In this document: piece by piece, positions 31,858-40,902 of the stretch | Layout of the letters: every line of letters starts with the position of its first letter | How positions within the stretch are numbered: the first letter of the stretch is position 1 | Made by a program: the position numbers and the translations under genes | The notes under the pieces: generated by a model | Databases searched by the model: none | What the model was told of the DNA's origin: nothing | What the model saw: the letters and a program-made list of their open reading frames with translations, nothing else | Source: CAMTUW01 sp947085035 | GTDB lineage: Bacteria > Actinomycetota > Coriobacteriia > Anaerosomatales > PHET01 | Length of the DNA stretch: 64,000 nt | Direction: 5' to 3' | Assembly: GCA_947085035.1 (NCBI GenBank) | Contig: CAMTUW010000001.1 | Location: 1 to 64,000 of the forward strand

Positions 31858-32070
31858 TCACTGGTCGACAGATCGCGAGCATCGCCGATCTCAGTCCCGC
31901 CGGGGCGGCCCGTGCGTTGGATCGGTTTGCCGCGTTGGGGGTGACGAGGCGCAGGCCTGTCGGCCGCGCAGTTCTCCATGAACTTGATCGAGAGTCAGCG
32001 CTCGTGTCCCAGATCATCCTGCCGACGATCGAAGCTGAGCACAGCATCGCGACCGCCCGTGCCGCGATGC
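31842..32070 (+). pseudogene. Winged-helix N-terminal part of a nucleotidyltransferase, remnant
   Basis: PLTGRQIASIADLSPAGAAR, ALDRFAALGVTRRRPVGRAV and LHELDRESALVSQII match the N-terminal winged helix that precedes pol-beta nucleotidyltransferase domains. The nucleotidyltransferase domain does not follow. It overlaps the opposite-strand C-terminal piece at 31657-31857, as if one gene had been split by an inversion. Confidence 0.55.
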
Positions 32071-32159
32071 GCTCCGGACCCGCGCGCACCTCGTCGGTCA
32101 CGTACTGCGCGGCTCTGACCTCGCCTGAATCCAACCCCTGCAACGCCACCTGATTCGCT

Positions 32160-32774
32160 ATGTCGAATATGTCCCGAGCAACCGCCTGTGGGATAGACAT
32201 GATGCCGTGCCGCCTGCTCAACGAAGGTCATAGGCGGCACTTCATCACCCAGCGCTTTGATCGAGATGGCAACGAGAAGCGTCACGTACAGACGCTCAAT
32301 GGCCTGGCACACATCAGCTACAGGCGAGCAGGCTCCTACTCCTACGCCGAGTTGTTCGCAACTGCGAGACAGCTGGGACTGGGCGCCGACGATGCGATGC
32401 AGATCCTCAAGCGAATGGTCTTCAACATCGTTGCCCGCAATCATGACGACCACTCGAAGAACTTCGCATTCATGCTCGATGATCAACACGACTGGCGGTT
32501 GACCCCCGCTTACGACTTGGCCTACAGCTACAGGCCCGGCAGCCACTGGGTAGGCAGCCACTGGATGAAGCTCAATGGGAAGCGAGACGACTTTGCTCGA
32601 GAAGACTTCTACAGCCTTGAGAAACTGAGCCCCATCTTCGACAAGCGGACGATCGACCGGACGATCGAAGAGACAGAAGAGCACGTGTCACGATGGAATG
32701 CCCTGGCCGCAGAGCACGGTGTGCCCCCTTCATTGCTCAAGACGGTAGGCGAGAATCTACGCCTGTCGATCTAG
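32160..32774 (+). pseudogene. HipA-like kinase toxin, N-terminally truncated
   Basis: Length 204 residues covering only the C-terminal lobe of HipA: ACGIDMMPCRLLNEGHRRHF, ITQRFDRDGNEKRHVQTLNG, the catalytic NIVARNHDDHSKNFAFM, LTPAYDL, and HWMKLNGKRDDFAREDF. The N-terminal ~200 residues with the ATP-binding lobe and DUF-type N-subdomain are missing, and no HipB precedes it. A methionine exists, but translation would give an inactive half-kinase. Confidence 0.75.
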
Positions 32775-32825
32775 TCTTGAGCCCAGCCGGATGAGCCTTT
32801 GAAGTCGCGTCTGACAACGAAAACA

Positions 32826-32853
32826 GGCCAGAAGCTATTGAGCTTCTGACCTG
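32826..32853 (-). terminator. Rho-independent terminator of the tRNA-Met gene
   Basis: Twelve-base arms AGGCCAGAAGCT and AGCTTCTGACCT around an ATTG loop, one mismatch. On the minus strand it is followed by TGTTTTC. It lies 11 bp past the tRNA 3' end. Confidence 0.8.
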
Positions 32854-32863
32854 CGTATTCTTT

Positions 32864-32939
<76 letters not shown>

Positions 32940-33020
32940 ATGTTCTATTCGCCGAATCGGCGGACGCACAAGGTAACATACCCTGCTTGAAGCGCGCAAC
33001 AGCCCTCTCGCCCGAGGGAT

Positions 33021-35963
33021 CTACACGTCCCGCCATCCCTCGAAGCTCCGGCGCAGGGACTCGCGCGCGCCATCGACCACGATGCGCTGGCGTTGCCACG
33101 TCAAGGCGATGCCCAGCATGACGACTCCCACCAGGCCCAGCACGAGCCACCAGTACTCCGCGATCGCGGAGAACGACCGGTACAGCGCGATGAGCGCAAG
33201 TCCCGCCGCGCCTCCGTACAGGTACCAGCGCACCTTGAGCGCGATGCCGGCGCCAATGGCGATGAGCGCCATGACAACCGCCGCGATCGAGTCAGTCAGC
33301 GCGCGGTCCGGCGCTGACTGCAGCGCGATCAGCAGCGGGTATCCAACGCCGACCAGCACAGCGAACGGATCGAGGATCTTGGGATACGAGCGACCCGCCC
33401 CGCAGCGGACGTGCACGTAGCCAGCACCCGCCACGTACACAGCGAGCGGAAGCGCATAGAGAGCGGCCGGCGCGCTGTTCTCGCCGATGATCGAGATCTC
33501 GAGCCACGCCGCCACGACGAACGCGAATCCCGCGATGTAGGCGCCGGGCTCGAAGCGTCGCACCGCAGCCGACACGGCGGTCCCCGCGCCCAGCAACAGC
33601 ATCGCGACGACCTGCGACTGGCCCCCCTCGTCAAGCACTGCCGCGCCCACAGCGAGCGCCAGCGTCCCCGCAACCGCCAACGCCGCACCCGCGTGCGCGA
33701 ACGCGCCATCCCGCCCGAAGCCGCTCGTCAGCGACATCGCGCCAAGCGACAGCCCCAGCAGACCGAACGCCGCGACACTGACCCACGCTCCGGCATCGAT
33801 CACCGGCAGCGCCAAGAGGGCGACGATGAGAGATACGCCGGCGCCTCCGGCCAACCACTGCGTAGCCAGCATCGCCGACAGACACCAGGCGCCCGCAACG
33901 AGGATCGCAGCCAAGGCCAACGGCCATCCCCCGTCACGGGAGAACCCATCAAGGATCACCGCACTCGCGACGATGGTCGCAGGCAGCGCGATCCACGACG
34001 CGACGGACGCGATCCGTCCGCGTCGACCCGCGAACGCCACGCCCGCTACGAGAAGGCCCGCAACAGCTGCGGCCAGCGGCACGAACTCATTGTCGATCCA
34101 TCCCCCAGATGACCCCACGAGGGCATCACCGGCGAGCCACGCGGCCGCAACCGCGAGAGGCCCGGCCATCACCGAAGAGGCGCGACTGGAAGCCGCGACC
34201 GCGTCTGCGAGCATCACGAGCGCCGCCAGTGCGACGAGCGTGACCGGGTCCCACATCGCGCCCCACGGCCCGACCCGCTCGGCCTCATACGCCGGAAGGA
34301 GCAGGGGCACGAACACGAGTCCGGCCAGAGCGAGTCGCGCGCACACGCGCGTGATCACTCCCCACACGTCGCCGTACCGCGGCACGAGCACTCTGCCGGA
34401 CGCGAGCCAGACCGCGGATAGCGCGACAAGCGGCAGTGCGAACAACCCGGCCGAGGGCGCTGGCCACGCCCACACCTCGACGGCGGCAAGCGCAGCGAAC
34501 GAGAACAGTGACAGGGCGAACGCGCCCACTGCGCTGGGCCGAATGGTTTCGACGGCCCACCACGCGACGAGCACGCCCACGTAGGCCAGCGCTTCAGCGG
34601 AGGTGATCTCGAAGAACGGCACCGGCTGTGCGAGGGTCACCACAGACAGCGCCACCGAAGCGGTGACCAGCAGCACGAACGACGCGACGTCGCAGGTCGG
34701 CACAGCTTCACGCACGCACGAAAGACCGAGCGTCTCCCCCCGCGGCGACGCGAGCAGTCGAGCTGCGAGCGACCACAGGGCCGCAAGGCCCGCAAGCACA
34801 ACGAGCGTGGTCGCTGCGGGCACATCGAGGACCAGACACGCCTCCAAGACGGCCCCTGCCTCGGCGAGCAGCCCCGCTATCAAGAAGGCGACCCCCGCGC
34901 CCGAAAGACCCATCCAGGCGTAGACGGCCGCTGCGCCCGCGAGTACCGCCACGATCCACCATACGTCCCCGACGCTTGCGGCCGCCACACATGCGGCGAA
35001 CAGCGGCACCTGCACCGCTGCGGCGGCGACCGACCGGGCGGTCGCCTCGCGCGAAAGCGCCCGCCACAGCACGACTCCTCCGCACGCAGAGACCACAGCC
35101 GCCGATGCCACGGTGAGCGGAACGGCCGTACCCACTCGGGCGATATCCGCGAAGATCGCGACCGCGGCGCCTGCCGAGAAGACCGGCGCAGCCCACGCGA
35201 GCACCGCTGCAAGCGACCCGACACCCGCGCGCCCCTTCCCGCGCTCGGATGCGATCTGCCACCCAAGCGCGACCAAGGCGATACCGGCGATGCGCACCGG
35301 CTCCGAGAACTCCAACCCCGCGCCGAGCAGCCACCACCACGAGATCTGGGCGCCGGCGCCGATGACTCCGAAGAATCCCGAAGAGATCCGGGTCTCGGTG
35401 TACCAGTACGCGAGCGAACACACGAGCAGCAGCGCGGCCCACGGCCACGGACCCGACAGCTGGTACCCGTCGATGAGAATCCAGCCGTCGAACAGGAGCA
35501 TCGACGAGGCGACGACGGTCAGCGCCGTCGATCCCACAACCAGCTTGAGTCGGGTTCTCGCCCACCAGCCAGCGAGGTAGAAACCCACAGTGAGCGCGGC
35601 CATGAACCCGAATTTCGCCCCGGTCCCGAGAACTCCCCATGCGACGACCGAGAAGATGGCTGAAGCCACGATGACGAGAAAGGCGCCGAGGAACAGCAGC
35701 ACCGTGGTCCAGTCGACGGGCTTGGCGACCGGCTTCGCGCGACGAACGGGCACCGGCACCGGCACCGCAGGCTCGCCGCTGGGCTGCGCGACGCCCGTGA
35801 TCGCCTCGACGAGTCGCGCGCGGCGTATCAGGTGACGAGGCGCCATGAGATCGTAGGATGCGCGCGGAACCTCGCCACGCTCAACCGCACGGGCGAGTTC
35901 GTTCAACAGGAAGTCGATCCGCTCGATCTCGGCGCGTTCGGTGATGTGCCCCACCTCACTCAC
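33021..35963 (-). CDS. Very large polytopic membrane protein (SCO7613/DUF2157-like)
   Basis: Length 980 residues from a GTG. A charged cytoplasmic N-terminus of ~80 residues (ITERAEIERIDFLLNELARA) is followed by some 25-30 hydrophobic segments rich in Ala, Val and Gly (for example VLLFLGAFLVIVASAIFSVV, WWWLLGAGLEF) and a short basic C-terminus. It matches the general look of actinobacterial SCO7613-type or DUF2157-related proteins, whose function is unknown. Its start lies 15 bp after the last cytochrome gene in the same direction, so it is probably expressed with the cytochrome operon. No catalytic motif seen. Confidence 0.8.
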   Translation of the reverse strand: MSEVGHITERAEIERIDFLLNELARAVERGEVPRASYDLMAPRHLIRRARLVEAITGVAQPSGEPAVPVPVPVRRAKPVAKPVDWTTVLLFLGAFLVIVASAIFSVVAWGVLGTGAKFGFMAALTVGFYLAGWWARTRLKLVVGSTALTVVASSMLLFDGWILIDGYQLSGPWPWAALLLVCSLAYWYTETRISSGFFGVIGAGAQISWWWLLGAGLEFSEPVRIAGIALVALGWQIASERGKGRAGVGSLAAVLAWAAPVFSAGAAVAIFADIARVGTAVPLTVASAAVVSACGGVVLWRALSREATARSVAAAAVQVPLFAACVAAASVGDVWWIVAVLAGAAAVYAWMGLSGAGVAFLIAGLLAEAGAVLEACLVLDVPAATTLVVLAGLAALWSLAARLLASPRGETLGLSCVREAVPTCDVASFVLLVTASVALSVVTLAQPVPFFEITSAEALAYVGVLVAWWAVETIRPSAVGAFALSLFSFAALAAVEVWAWPAPSAGLFALPLVALSAVWLASGRVLVPRYGDVWGVITRVCARLALAGLVFVPLLLPAYEAERVGPWGAMWDPVTLVALAALVMLADAVAASSRASSVMAGPLAVAAAWLAGDALVGSSGGWIDNEFVPLAAAVAGLLVAGVAFAGRRGRIASVASWIALPATIVASAVILDGFSRDGGWPLALAAILVAGAWCLSAMLATQWLAGGAGVSLIVALLALPVIDAGAWVSVAAFGLLGLSLGAMSLTSGFGRDGAFAHAGAALAVAGTLALAVGAAVLDEGGQSQVVAMLLLGAGTAVSAAVRRFEPGAYIAGFAFVVAAWLEISIIGENSAPAALYALPLAVYVAGAGYVHVRCGAGRSYPKILDPFAVLVGVGYPLLIALQSAPDRALTDSIAAVVMALIAIGAGIALKVRWYLYGGAAGLALIALYRSFSAIAEYWWLVLGLVGVVMLGIALTWQRQRIVVDGARESLRRSFEGWRDV

Positions 35964-35978
35964 AGCTCTCCCGACCCG

Positions 35979-36995
35979 CTACCGGACGTGGCACTCCACA
36001 CAATACACCGGTGAGTGGCAGCCGAAGCAAAAGACGGTGCCCTGCTTTCGCACCTCGAGGAAGTGCTGTCTGACCCAGTCGCCCTTCGCCGGGTCGTAGG
36101 CCTTGTGATGGCACATGCTGCACAGGTCGGGCTTCTCGTCGTGACAGCGCGTGCAGGTCGCCCGCTGCTTCTCGGCAAAGACAGCATGGCCTTTCTGTCC
36201 GCGCGCCCACCCCTCGGGGTGGGGCATCTCCAGACGATGGCAGTCCGTGCACGACTTCTTCGTGTGGCACAGGTCGCACTGGCGCGGGTCGTCAAGCGAG
36301 ATGCCACCGTGCTCGACCTGCCAGCCAACCTCTTTGTGCGAGGCGGGGCGCAACTCGTAGCCTCTCGGGTGACACACGCCACACTTCGCCGATGCCTCGG
36401 GCTTTCCCTTGGTTCCGTGACAGGTGAAGCATTTGATCATCAGCGAGAGAGGCACCCCCGCCGCATCCGGGTGACCCGTGTTGGCATGGCACGACACGCA
36501 CGACCCGTTGCTCTCGGCGTGAACGGCGTGGTCGATCAGTATCCGAAAGCCCGACGTCGCGGGTCGATTCGGATCGTGACACTGCAGGCAGCTCACGTCC
36601 TCTACCGGCCTCATGCTCGCGCCAGCCCCACCCGGGCCCGTCTCCGCGCGGCCTAGCACGCTCCACCGCGCGTCACGGACGAGCATTCCGCTGCGGTCGA
36701 CCACCGCCTGCGGCGTGGCGTACCAAGGCCGAGGCGTCTCGTGACACGCGACGCACGCCACCGCCGCGTGAGAGGAGCGCTGCCACGAAACGGCCATGGA
36801 CTCCATCTCGTGACACGAAACACACAGTTGCGGTGACGCAGTCAGCAGGTCGGCCGCACCAACGAGCAGAAACAGACCCAGCGCAAAGGCCACCGCAACC
36901 GCAGCCAGATGCACCACGAACCTGCTCGAAGTAGGCCCGCTCGCACTCGTGCTGTCAGCATGCTCAGCGGACTCGTTGTCCGGATGTTGGGTCAC
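35979..36995 (-). CDS. Membrane-anchored dodecahaem cytochrome c
   Basis: Length 338 residues. An N-terminal membrane anchor (~25-50, FVVHLAAVAVAFALGLFLLV) is followed by twelve CXXCH motifs. In order: CVSCH, CVACH, CLQCH, CVSCH, CFTCH, CGVCH, CDLCH, CTDCH, CTRCH, CSMCH, CFGCH and CVECH. The first pair (LCVSCHEMESM, SSHAAVACVACHE) resembles NapC/NirT-type quinol dehydrogenases. The rest resembles periplasmic multihaem electron-transfer domains. Expected to sit outside the membrane and pass electrons between the other cytochromes of the operon. It starts 19 bp after the preceding cytochrome and is the last of the cytochrome genes. Confidence 0.9.
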   Translation of the reverse strand: MTQHPDNESAEHADSTSASGPTSSRFVVHLAAVAVAFALGLFLLVGAADLLTASPQLCVSCHEMESMAVSWQRSSHAAVACVACHETPRPWYATPQAVVDRSGMLVRDARWSVLGRAETGPGGAGASMRPVEDVSCLQCHDPNRPATSGFRILIDHAVHAESNGSCVSCHANTGHPDAAGVPLSLMIKCFTCHGTKGKPEASAKCGVCHPRGYELRPASHKEVGWQVEHGGISLDDPRQCDLCHTKKSCTDCHRLEMPHPEGWARGQKGHAVFAEKQRATCTRCHDEKPDLCSMCHHKAYDPAKGDWVRQHFLEVRKQGTVFCFGCHSPVYCVECHVR

Positions 36996-37014
36996 GTGCC
37001 CTCCAGCAGATAGT

Positions 37015-37830
37015 CTAGCGAACCAGTCTCAACTTCGAATCGAAGTTCAGGTCCGGGAGCTCGCCGTGGCACCGGATGCAGAACGGTGCCTCATGGCACG
37101 CCTCACAACTGCGATGCTTCCCGACCTGGTCCCGATGCTTCGCGCGCCAATCATCACCATGCGACTTCGGCCTGCGGGCATGACAATCCACGCACCAGTC
37201 GTCGGTCCACTTGTGGCAACTGTCGCACTCGGGATCCTTGGCCTTCTGCGAGTGCACTATAGGCCAATCCGCAGCCTGATGATTCTTCGGTGCCGCCTTC
37301 TCAGTGTGACACGCGGTGCAGGTATCCTTCGCGGCATCACCGTCGTGACAGCGCAGACAGCCCGCCATGGACGGCGTGTGCTTACCCTGGGAGTTCAGCT
37401 CATGGACCAGGTAGTCGTGACACTCGACGCACTGCATCTTCAGGATCGTGACGTGCGCGCGATGCGGAATCTGCAGATCACCTCTCGGCGAGACGGTGCG
37501 CAGGTCACTGTGACAGGTCTGGCACGCTTCATTCGTAGGCATGCCGAAGAGTTTCGGCGAACGCGAACGCGAGGTGAACGACAGGTAGAACTCGCCCACC
37601 ATGCGTACTCGGTACACCACGCGCGGAATCAACTTCGGCCGCACGTGACAGCCTTCGCAGCCCGCCTCGACGTGAGTCGACGTGACCCAAGGCTCGTACT
37701 TCTCGTTGAGCGCCGGATAGCGCGCGAAGAACGTCGGCTGCGACGTGATGAGCGCGGGGAGAATGACCAAGACGAGGAACGCCGCCGCCACGACGCCCGC
37801 GCGAAGGAGTATGCGTCGCCGACCACTCAT
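37015..37830 (-). CDS. Membrane-anchored nonahaem cytochrome c (paralog 3)
   Basis: Length 271 residues from ATG 37830, overlapping the previous stop by one base with GGAG upstream. It has a single N-terminal transmembrane helix (AGVVAAAFLVLVILPALIT), then PTFFARYPALNEKYEPWVTS and nine CXXCH motifs: CEGCH, CQTCH, CVECH, CLRCH, CTACH, CDSCH, CVDCH, CEACH, CIRCH. The post-membrane segment and the IPHRAHV...C..CH spacing are shared with the next two cytochromes upstream, so these are tandem paralogs. A role in multihaem electron relay outside the membrane is inferred. Confidence 0.88.
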   Translation of the reverse strand: MSGRRRILLRAGVVAAAFLVLVILPALITSQPTFFARYPALNEKYEPWVTSTHVEAGCEGCHVRPKLIPRVVYRVRMVGEFYLSFTSRSRSPKLFGMPTNEACQTCHSDLRTVSPRGDLQIPHRAHVTILKMQCVECHDYLVHELNSQGKHTPSMAGCLRCHDGDAAKDTCTACHTEKAAPKNHQAADWPIVHSQKAKDPECDSCHKWTDDWCVDCHARRPKSHGDDWRAKHRDQVGKHRSCEACHEAPFCIRCHGELPDLNFDSKLRLVR

Positions 37831-38603
37831 CAGTGACACTCCTTGCAGAAGGGCTCGCCGCCATGGCACACGAGACACCCATCACCACGCAGTTTCGCCG
37901 GCGCGGCATGACCCGACTTCCAGTTGCCCACGTGCGATACAGGACGCTTCGCATGGCAGTCGGCGCAGTAGTCGGGCGTCCAGTCGTGACAGTCGTCGCA
38001 GTCCTGCGTCTCGCTCTCTTTCCCGTGGGCCTGCAGCCAGTTCACGCGTTCGTGGGTCCGTGGTGTGTGCTTGCGAGTGTGACAGTTGAGGCACTCGGCG
38101 GTCGCCTTGTCGCCGTCATGGCAACTTTCGAGACACTTCTCCATCTCGGGCTGGTTGAAACCCCTTCGGTTCAGCGAGTGGACCAGGTTCTCGTGGCAGA
38201 ACACGCAGTCCATATCGAGGACCTCGACATGAGCGCGGTGGGGAATGAGCAGGTCGCCGCTGGGGGCGACCTTCCGGTACGCGGTGTGGCATTTCTGACA
38301 CGCGTCGCGTCCAGGGGCTTTCAGGAGATTCGTCTCGTCGGGACCTCGCATCAACCGCGAGTAGAACGCGGGAACCGATTCGGCCGCGAACGCCACCGCG
38401 CCCAAGACCCCCGGGTGCACGTGACACGCAGCACACGAGATGCGCGCATGTGTCGAGATCGTCCAGTGGTCCATCCGCTCGCTCAGGCCAGGATAGCGAC
38501 GATAGTAGTCAGGCTGCAGCGTCGAGAAGACCGGAAGCAACAGCGCGCCCAGAGCCAGTCCCGCCAGACCTGCGATGAACCATTTTCGCAGGTGAGGGCG
38601 CAC
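37830..38603 (-). CDS. Membrane-anchored multihaem cytochrome c (paralog 2)
   Basis: Length 257 residues. An N-terminal membrane helix (WFIAGLAGLALGALLLPVF) precedes PDYYRRYPGLSERMDHWTIS and eight CXXCH motifs (CAACH, CQKCH, CVFCH, CLNCH, CDDCH, CADCH, CLVCH, CKECH), plus one unusual CX3CH (CLESCHDGD). Nine haems are likely if the expanded motif is used. It ends with its last haem motif at the C-terminus. Clear paralog of the flanking genes, sharing the IPHRAHVEVLDMDCVFCHE arrangement. Start 38603 directly abuts the preceding stop. Confidence 0.88.
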   Translation of the reverse strand: MRPHLRKWFIAGLAGLALGALLLPVFSTLQPDYYRRYPGLSERMDHWTISTHARISCAACHVHPGVLGAVAFAAESVPAFYSRLMRGPDETNLLKAPGRDACQKCHTAYRKVAPSGDLLIPHRAHVEVLDMDCVFCHENLVHSLNRRGFNQPEMEKCLESCHDGDKATAECLNCHTRKHTPRTHERVNWLQAHGKESETQDCDDCHDWTPDYCADCHAKRPVSHVGNWKSGHAAPAKLRGDGCLVCHGGEPFCKECH

Positions 38604-39620
38604 CTACTCCATCTCCTTGAACTGCTGATGACACTTCTCGCACCATGGTTTCTCGTGACACGTCAGACAGCCCCGGTCATCGACGGTATCGGTTTGTCTG
38701 GAGTGACGGCCGATCCACGTGTCGGTCGAACCGTGGAACGCGGGGCGCTGCAGGTGACACTCGTTGCACTCGACTTCCGTCTGATGACAACGTAGGCAGT
38801 CAGCGCGGTTCTTGAGCGCTTCGGCACCGTGGTAGCGCCGGGTCCAGTCCGGTTTGACGTGGAGCTTCTCGATGGCCTTCATGGTGATCTCGATGGGAAG
38901 CCCGGTGAACTCGGGTCTCTTGCCGGTCGTGTGACACTGCTGACACTGCGTCACCTGGTGACACGACTCCAGGCACGCGTTCTGGCCGCTCGCGGAGACG
39001 ATGTTCGGGTGTTCCTTTCGCCAGTCCTCGGCCGACTCATGCAGCACATGGTGACAGTTGAAGCACTGCTTGGTCGTCTTGGTGCCCACGTGGCAGCCGT
39101 AGGCGACGCAGACACCTGAAAACGGCATCGTCTTGTGTTTCTCGATGTTGAGCTCGAAGTGCGCGGTCCACTTGTGACAATCGGCGCAGTTGCGCGTCTC
39201 GCTCGCGACACGCTGATGCGCCGGGTGAGGAATCTTGTCCGTACGGTCCGTCTCGGTGCTCCAGTCATCCAGATGGCACTGCAGACAGGCCTCCCGGGTG
39301 GGCGACTGGAACAGGAAATAGCGCGGCGTCGTGTCGGTCGTGATGTAGCTCGAGTAGAACTCGGCGATGAGCTCCACACCGTTGCGAATCGGTCGCGTCT
39401 GGTGACACGCCCTGCATCCGATGCCCTCGTGCGCCGAGCCCTCGAGATTGACGTAGCGCCGCTCCAGCAGGTGGAAACGCGAGAAGAACTCCGGCGTCGC
39501 CGTCACCACGAGCGGCACCCCCACGGCCAAGACACCCGCGAGGACCACGGTGGCCGCGACGACCATCAGGATGCGAGACCGGAGCTGTCTTGACCCGGGC
39601 TTCACCTCGAACGGGCTCAC
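38604..39620 (-). CDS. Membrane-anchored multihaem cytochrome c (paralog 1)
   Basis: Length 338 residues. The N-terminal anchor is RILMVVAATVVLAGVLAVGV, then PEFFSRFHLLERRYVNLEGS. Nine CXXCH motifs (CRACH, CLQCH, CADCH, CFNCH, CQQCH, CLRCH, CNECH, CLTCH, CEKCH) are joined by a CX4CH (CVAYGCH) and a CX3CH (CLESCHQVT), up to eleven haems. The larger size compared with the next two paralogs comes from an inserted region around residues 150-260. It lies 7 bp after nrfD. Probable first electron acceptor from the NrfCD-like module (inference). Confidence 0.88.
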   Translation of the reverse strand: MSPFEVKPGSRQLRSRILMVVAATVVLAGVLAVGVPLVVTATPEFFSRFHLLERRYVNLEGSAHEGIGCRACHQTRPIRNGVELIAEFYSSYITTDTTPRYFLFQSPTREACLQCHLDDWSTETDRTDKIPHPAHQRVASETRNCADCHKWTAHFELNIEKHKTMPFSGVCVAYGCHVGTKTTKQCFNCHHVLHESAEDWRKEHPNIVSASGQNACLESCHQVTQCQQCHTTGKRPEFTGLPIEITMKAIEKLHVKPDWTRRYHGAEALKNRADCLRCHQTEVECNECHLQRPAFHGSTDTWIGRHSRQTDTVDDRGCLTCHEKPWCEKCHQQFKEME

Positions 39621-39627
39621 CGCAATA

Positions 39628-40902
39628 TCACCGGGCCTCGAGCACGGGCCTGGCGTCCGAGTGCTCGCCGGTCGGCTCGAAGGCGTGACCGTGCCCGTGC
39701 TCGTGCTCAGGCACTTCGAGAGGAAGCACCTTGACCGCCACGGTGACCATCAGCGCGCCCAAGGCGAGAATCCCCACCGCGATGAGCACCTCGACGAGAC
39801 TGGGCAGATACGGTGACGAGTACTGACCAAGCGGATTGATCACAAAGCCCATCGACATGAGCGAGTAGCGCTTGAGGAAGACCGCCACGACGTACATCGC
39901 CGCAGCCGTGATCTGAATCGCTGGCAGGTGCCGCGTCCGACGTGGGGCGAGCAACGCGAACGCGGTGACTCCCAAGATGAGCACCGGCACGAACGCGATC
40001 GCGTACTCGCCTGTGAAGAAGGGCGCCAACCGATACGTGTACCCCGGCGTCGACGATGTGGGCCAAAAGACGGTCAGGATCTCCACGAAGAGCAGGAACA
40101 GGTCGATGATGATGACCGTTGCGAGCAGCGTCGAGAGGCTCCGAAACATGCTGGACTTGAAACTCAGTACTCGGTAGTGCTGCAGGATGTAGGCGATGAT
40201 GAGCAGCAGTGCTATGCCCGACGCGGTTGCCGACGTCAGGAAGATCGGCACGAGGACCGCCGTGTGCCACAGCTCGCGTGACTTGTTCATCACCAGCACG
40301 AACGCTGTCGTCGTGTGCAGGTAGATCGCCAGCGGCAGCGCGATGAGCGTCATGCGGTGGGCGAGCTTCTCGCCGCCCTTGCCGGTGATGAGTATCCATA
40401 AGTCGACGAACGCCACGATCATGTAGAGGTTCGCCGCGCTGCCCGTGAACACGAACGGCGAGCTGAAGTTCGGGGTGATGAGCATCCAGGCCGCACGCCA
40501 CGGGTGCTCCATGTCGGTGATGATGCCGAGCAACGCCATGAGTACGAAGACGCCAGCGAGCAGCACGGCGATGCGCGAGAGCGGCCGGAACTGCTCGGCG
40601 CCGAACAGATGCACGCTGGCGTAGACGACGAGCCCTCCTGCGGCGAGCCCCACGTAGTACATGTAGTTCGTGAACCACAGGCCCCACGGGTAGTTGTCAC
40701 GCATGGCCATCACGACGCCGCCCTCGGTGAGCAGCTCACCCCACGCGGTGACGCCCAAGGCCAGCATCACACCGAGCAGCGAGATGAAGGCCCAGTAGCG
40801 CGGACCCGCGACCTTGAGCGAGCCGAAGTCGAAATCCACGCCGATGAAGCGCTTCACGCCGGGCCGAGGAGTCGTTACCAGAGCCACATGATCACCCCAC
40901 AT
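39628..40902 (-). CDS. nrfD: NrfD/HybB-type quinone-interacting membrane subunit
   Basis: Length 424 residues with about ten transmembrane helices. Typical NrfD/PsrC features are the early YWAFISLLGVMLALGVTAWG, the quinone-site region WGLWFTNYMYYVGLAAGGLV, and later DLWILITGKGGEKLAHRMTL and FLLFVEILTVFW. The C-terminal tail is His-rich (HEHGHGHAFEP). Partners with the Tat-exported ferredoxin encoded just upstream (11-bp overlap) to exchange electrons between menaquinol and the periplasmic side. ATG 40902 is used; GTG 40887 is an alternative start after the overlap. Confidence 0.9.
   Translation of the reverse strand: MWGDHVALVTTPRPGVKRFIGVDFDFGSLKVAGPRYWAFISLLGVMLALGVTAWGELLTEGGVVMAMRDNYPWGLWFTNYMYYVGLAAGGLVVYASVHLFGAEQFRPLSRIAVLLAGVFVLMALLGIITDMEHPWRAAWMLITPNFSSPFVFTGSAANLYMIVAFVDLWILITGKGGEKLAHRMTLIALPLAIYLHTTTAFVLVMNKSRELWHTAVLVPIFLTSATASGIALLLIIAYILQHYRVLSFKSSMFRSLSTLLATVIIIDLFLLFVEILTVFWPTSSTPGYTYRLAPFFTGEYAIAFVPVLILGVTAFALLAPRRTRHLPAIQITAAAMYVVAVFLKRYSLMSMGFVINPLGQYSSPYLPSLVEVLIAVGILALGALMVTVAVKVLPLEVPEHEHGHGHAFEPTGEHSDARPVLEAR

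Noticed and set aside
39707..40687. 326-codon open frame on the minus strand within nrfD
   Set aside because: His/Arg-rich shadow frame of nrfD with no start context; nrfD itself has clear membrane helices.
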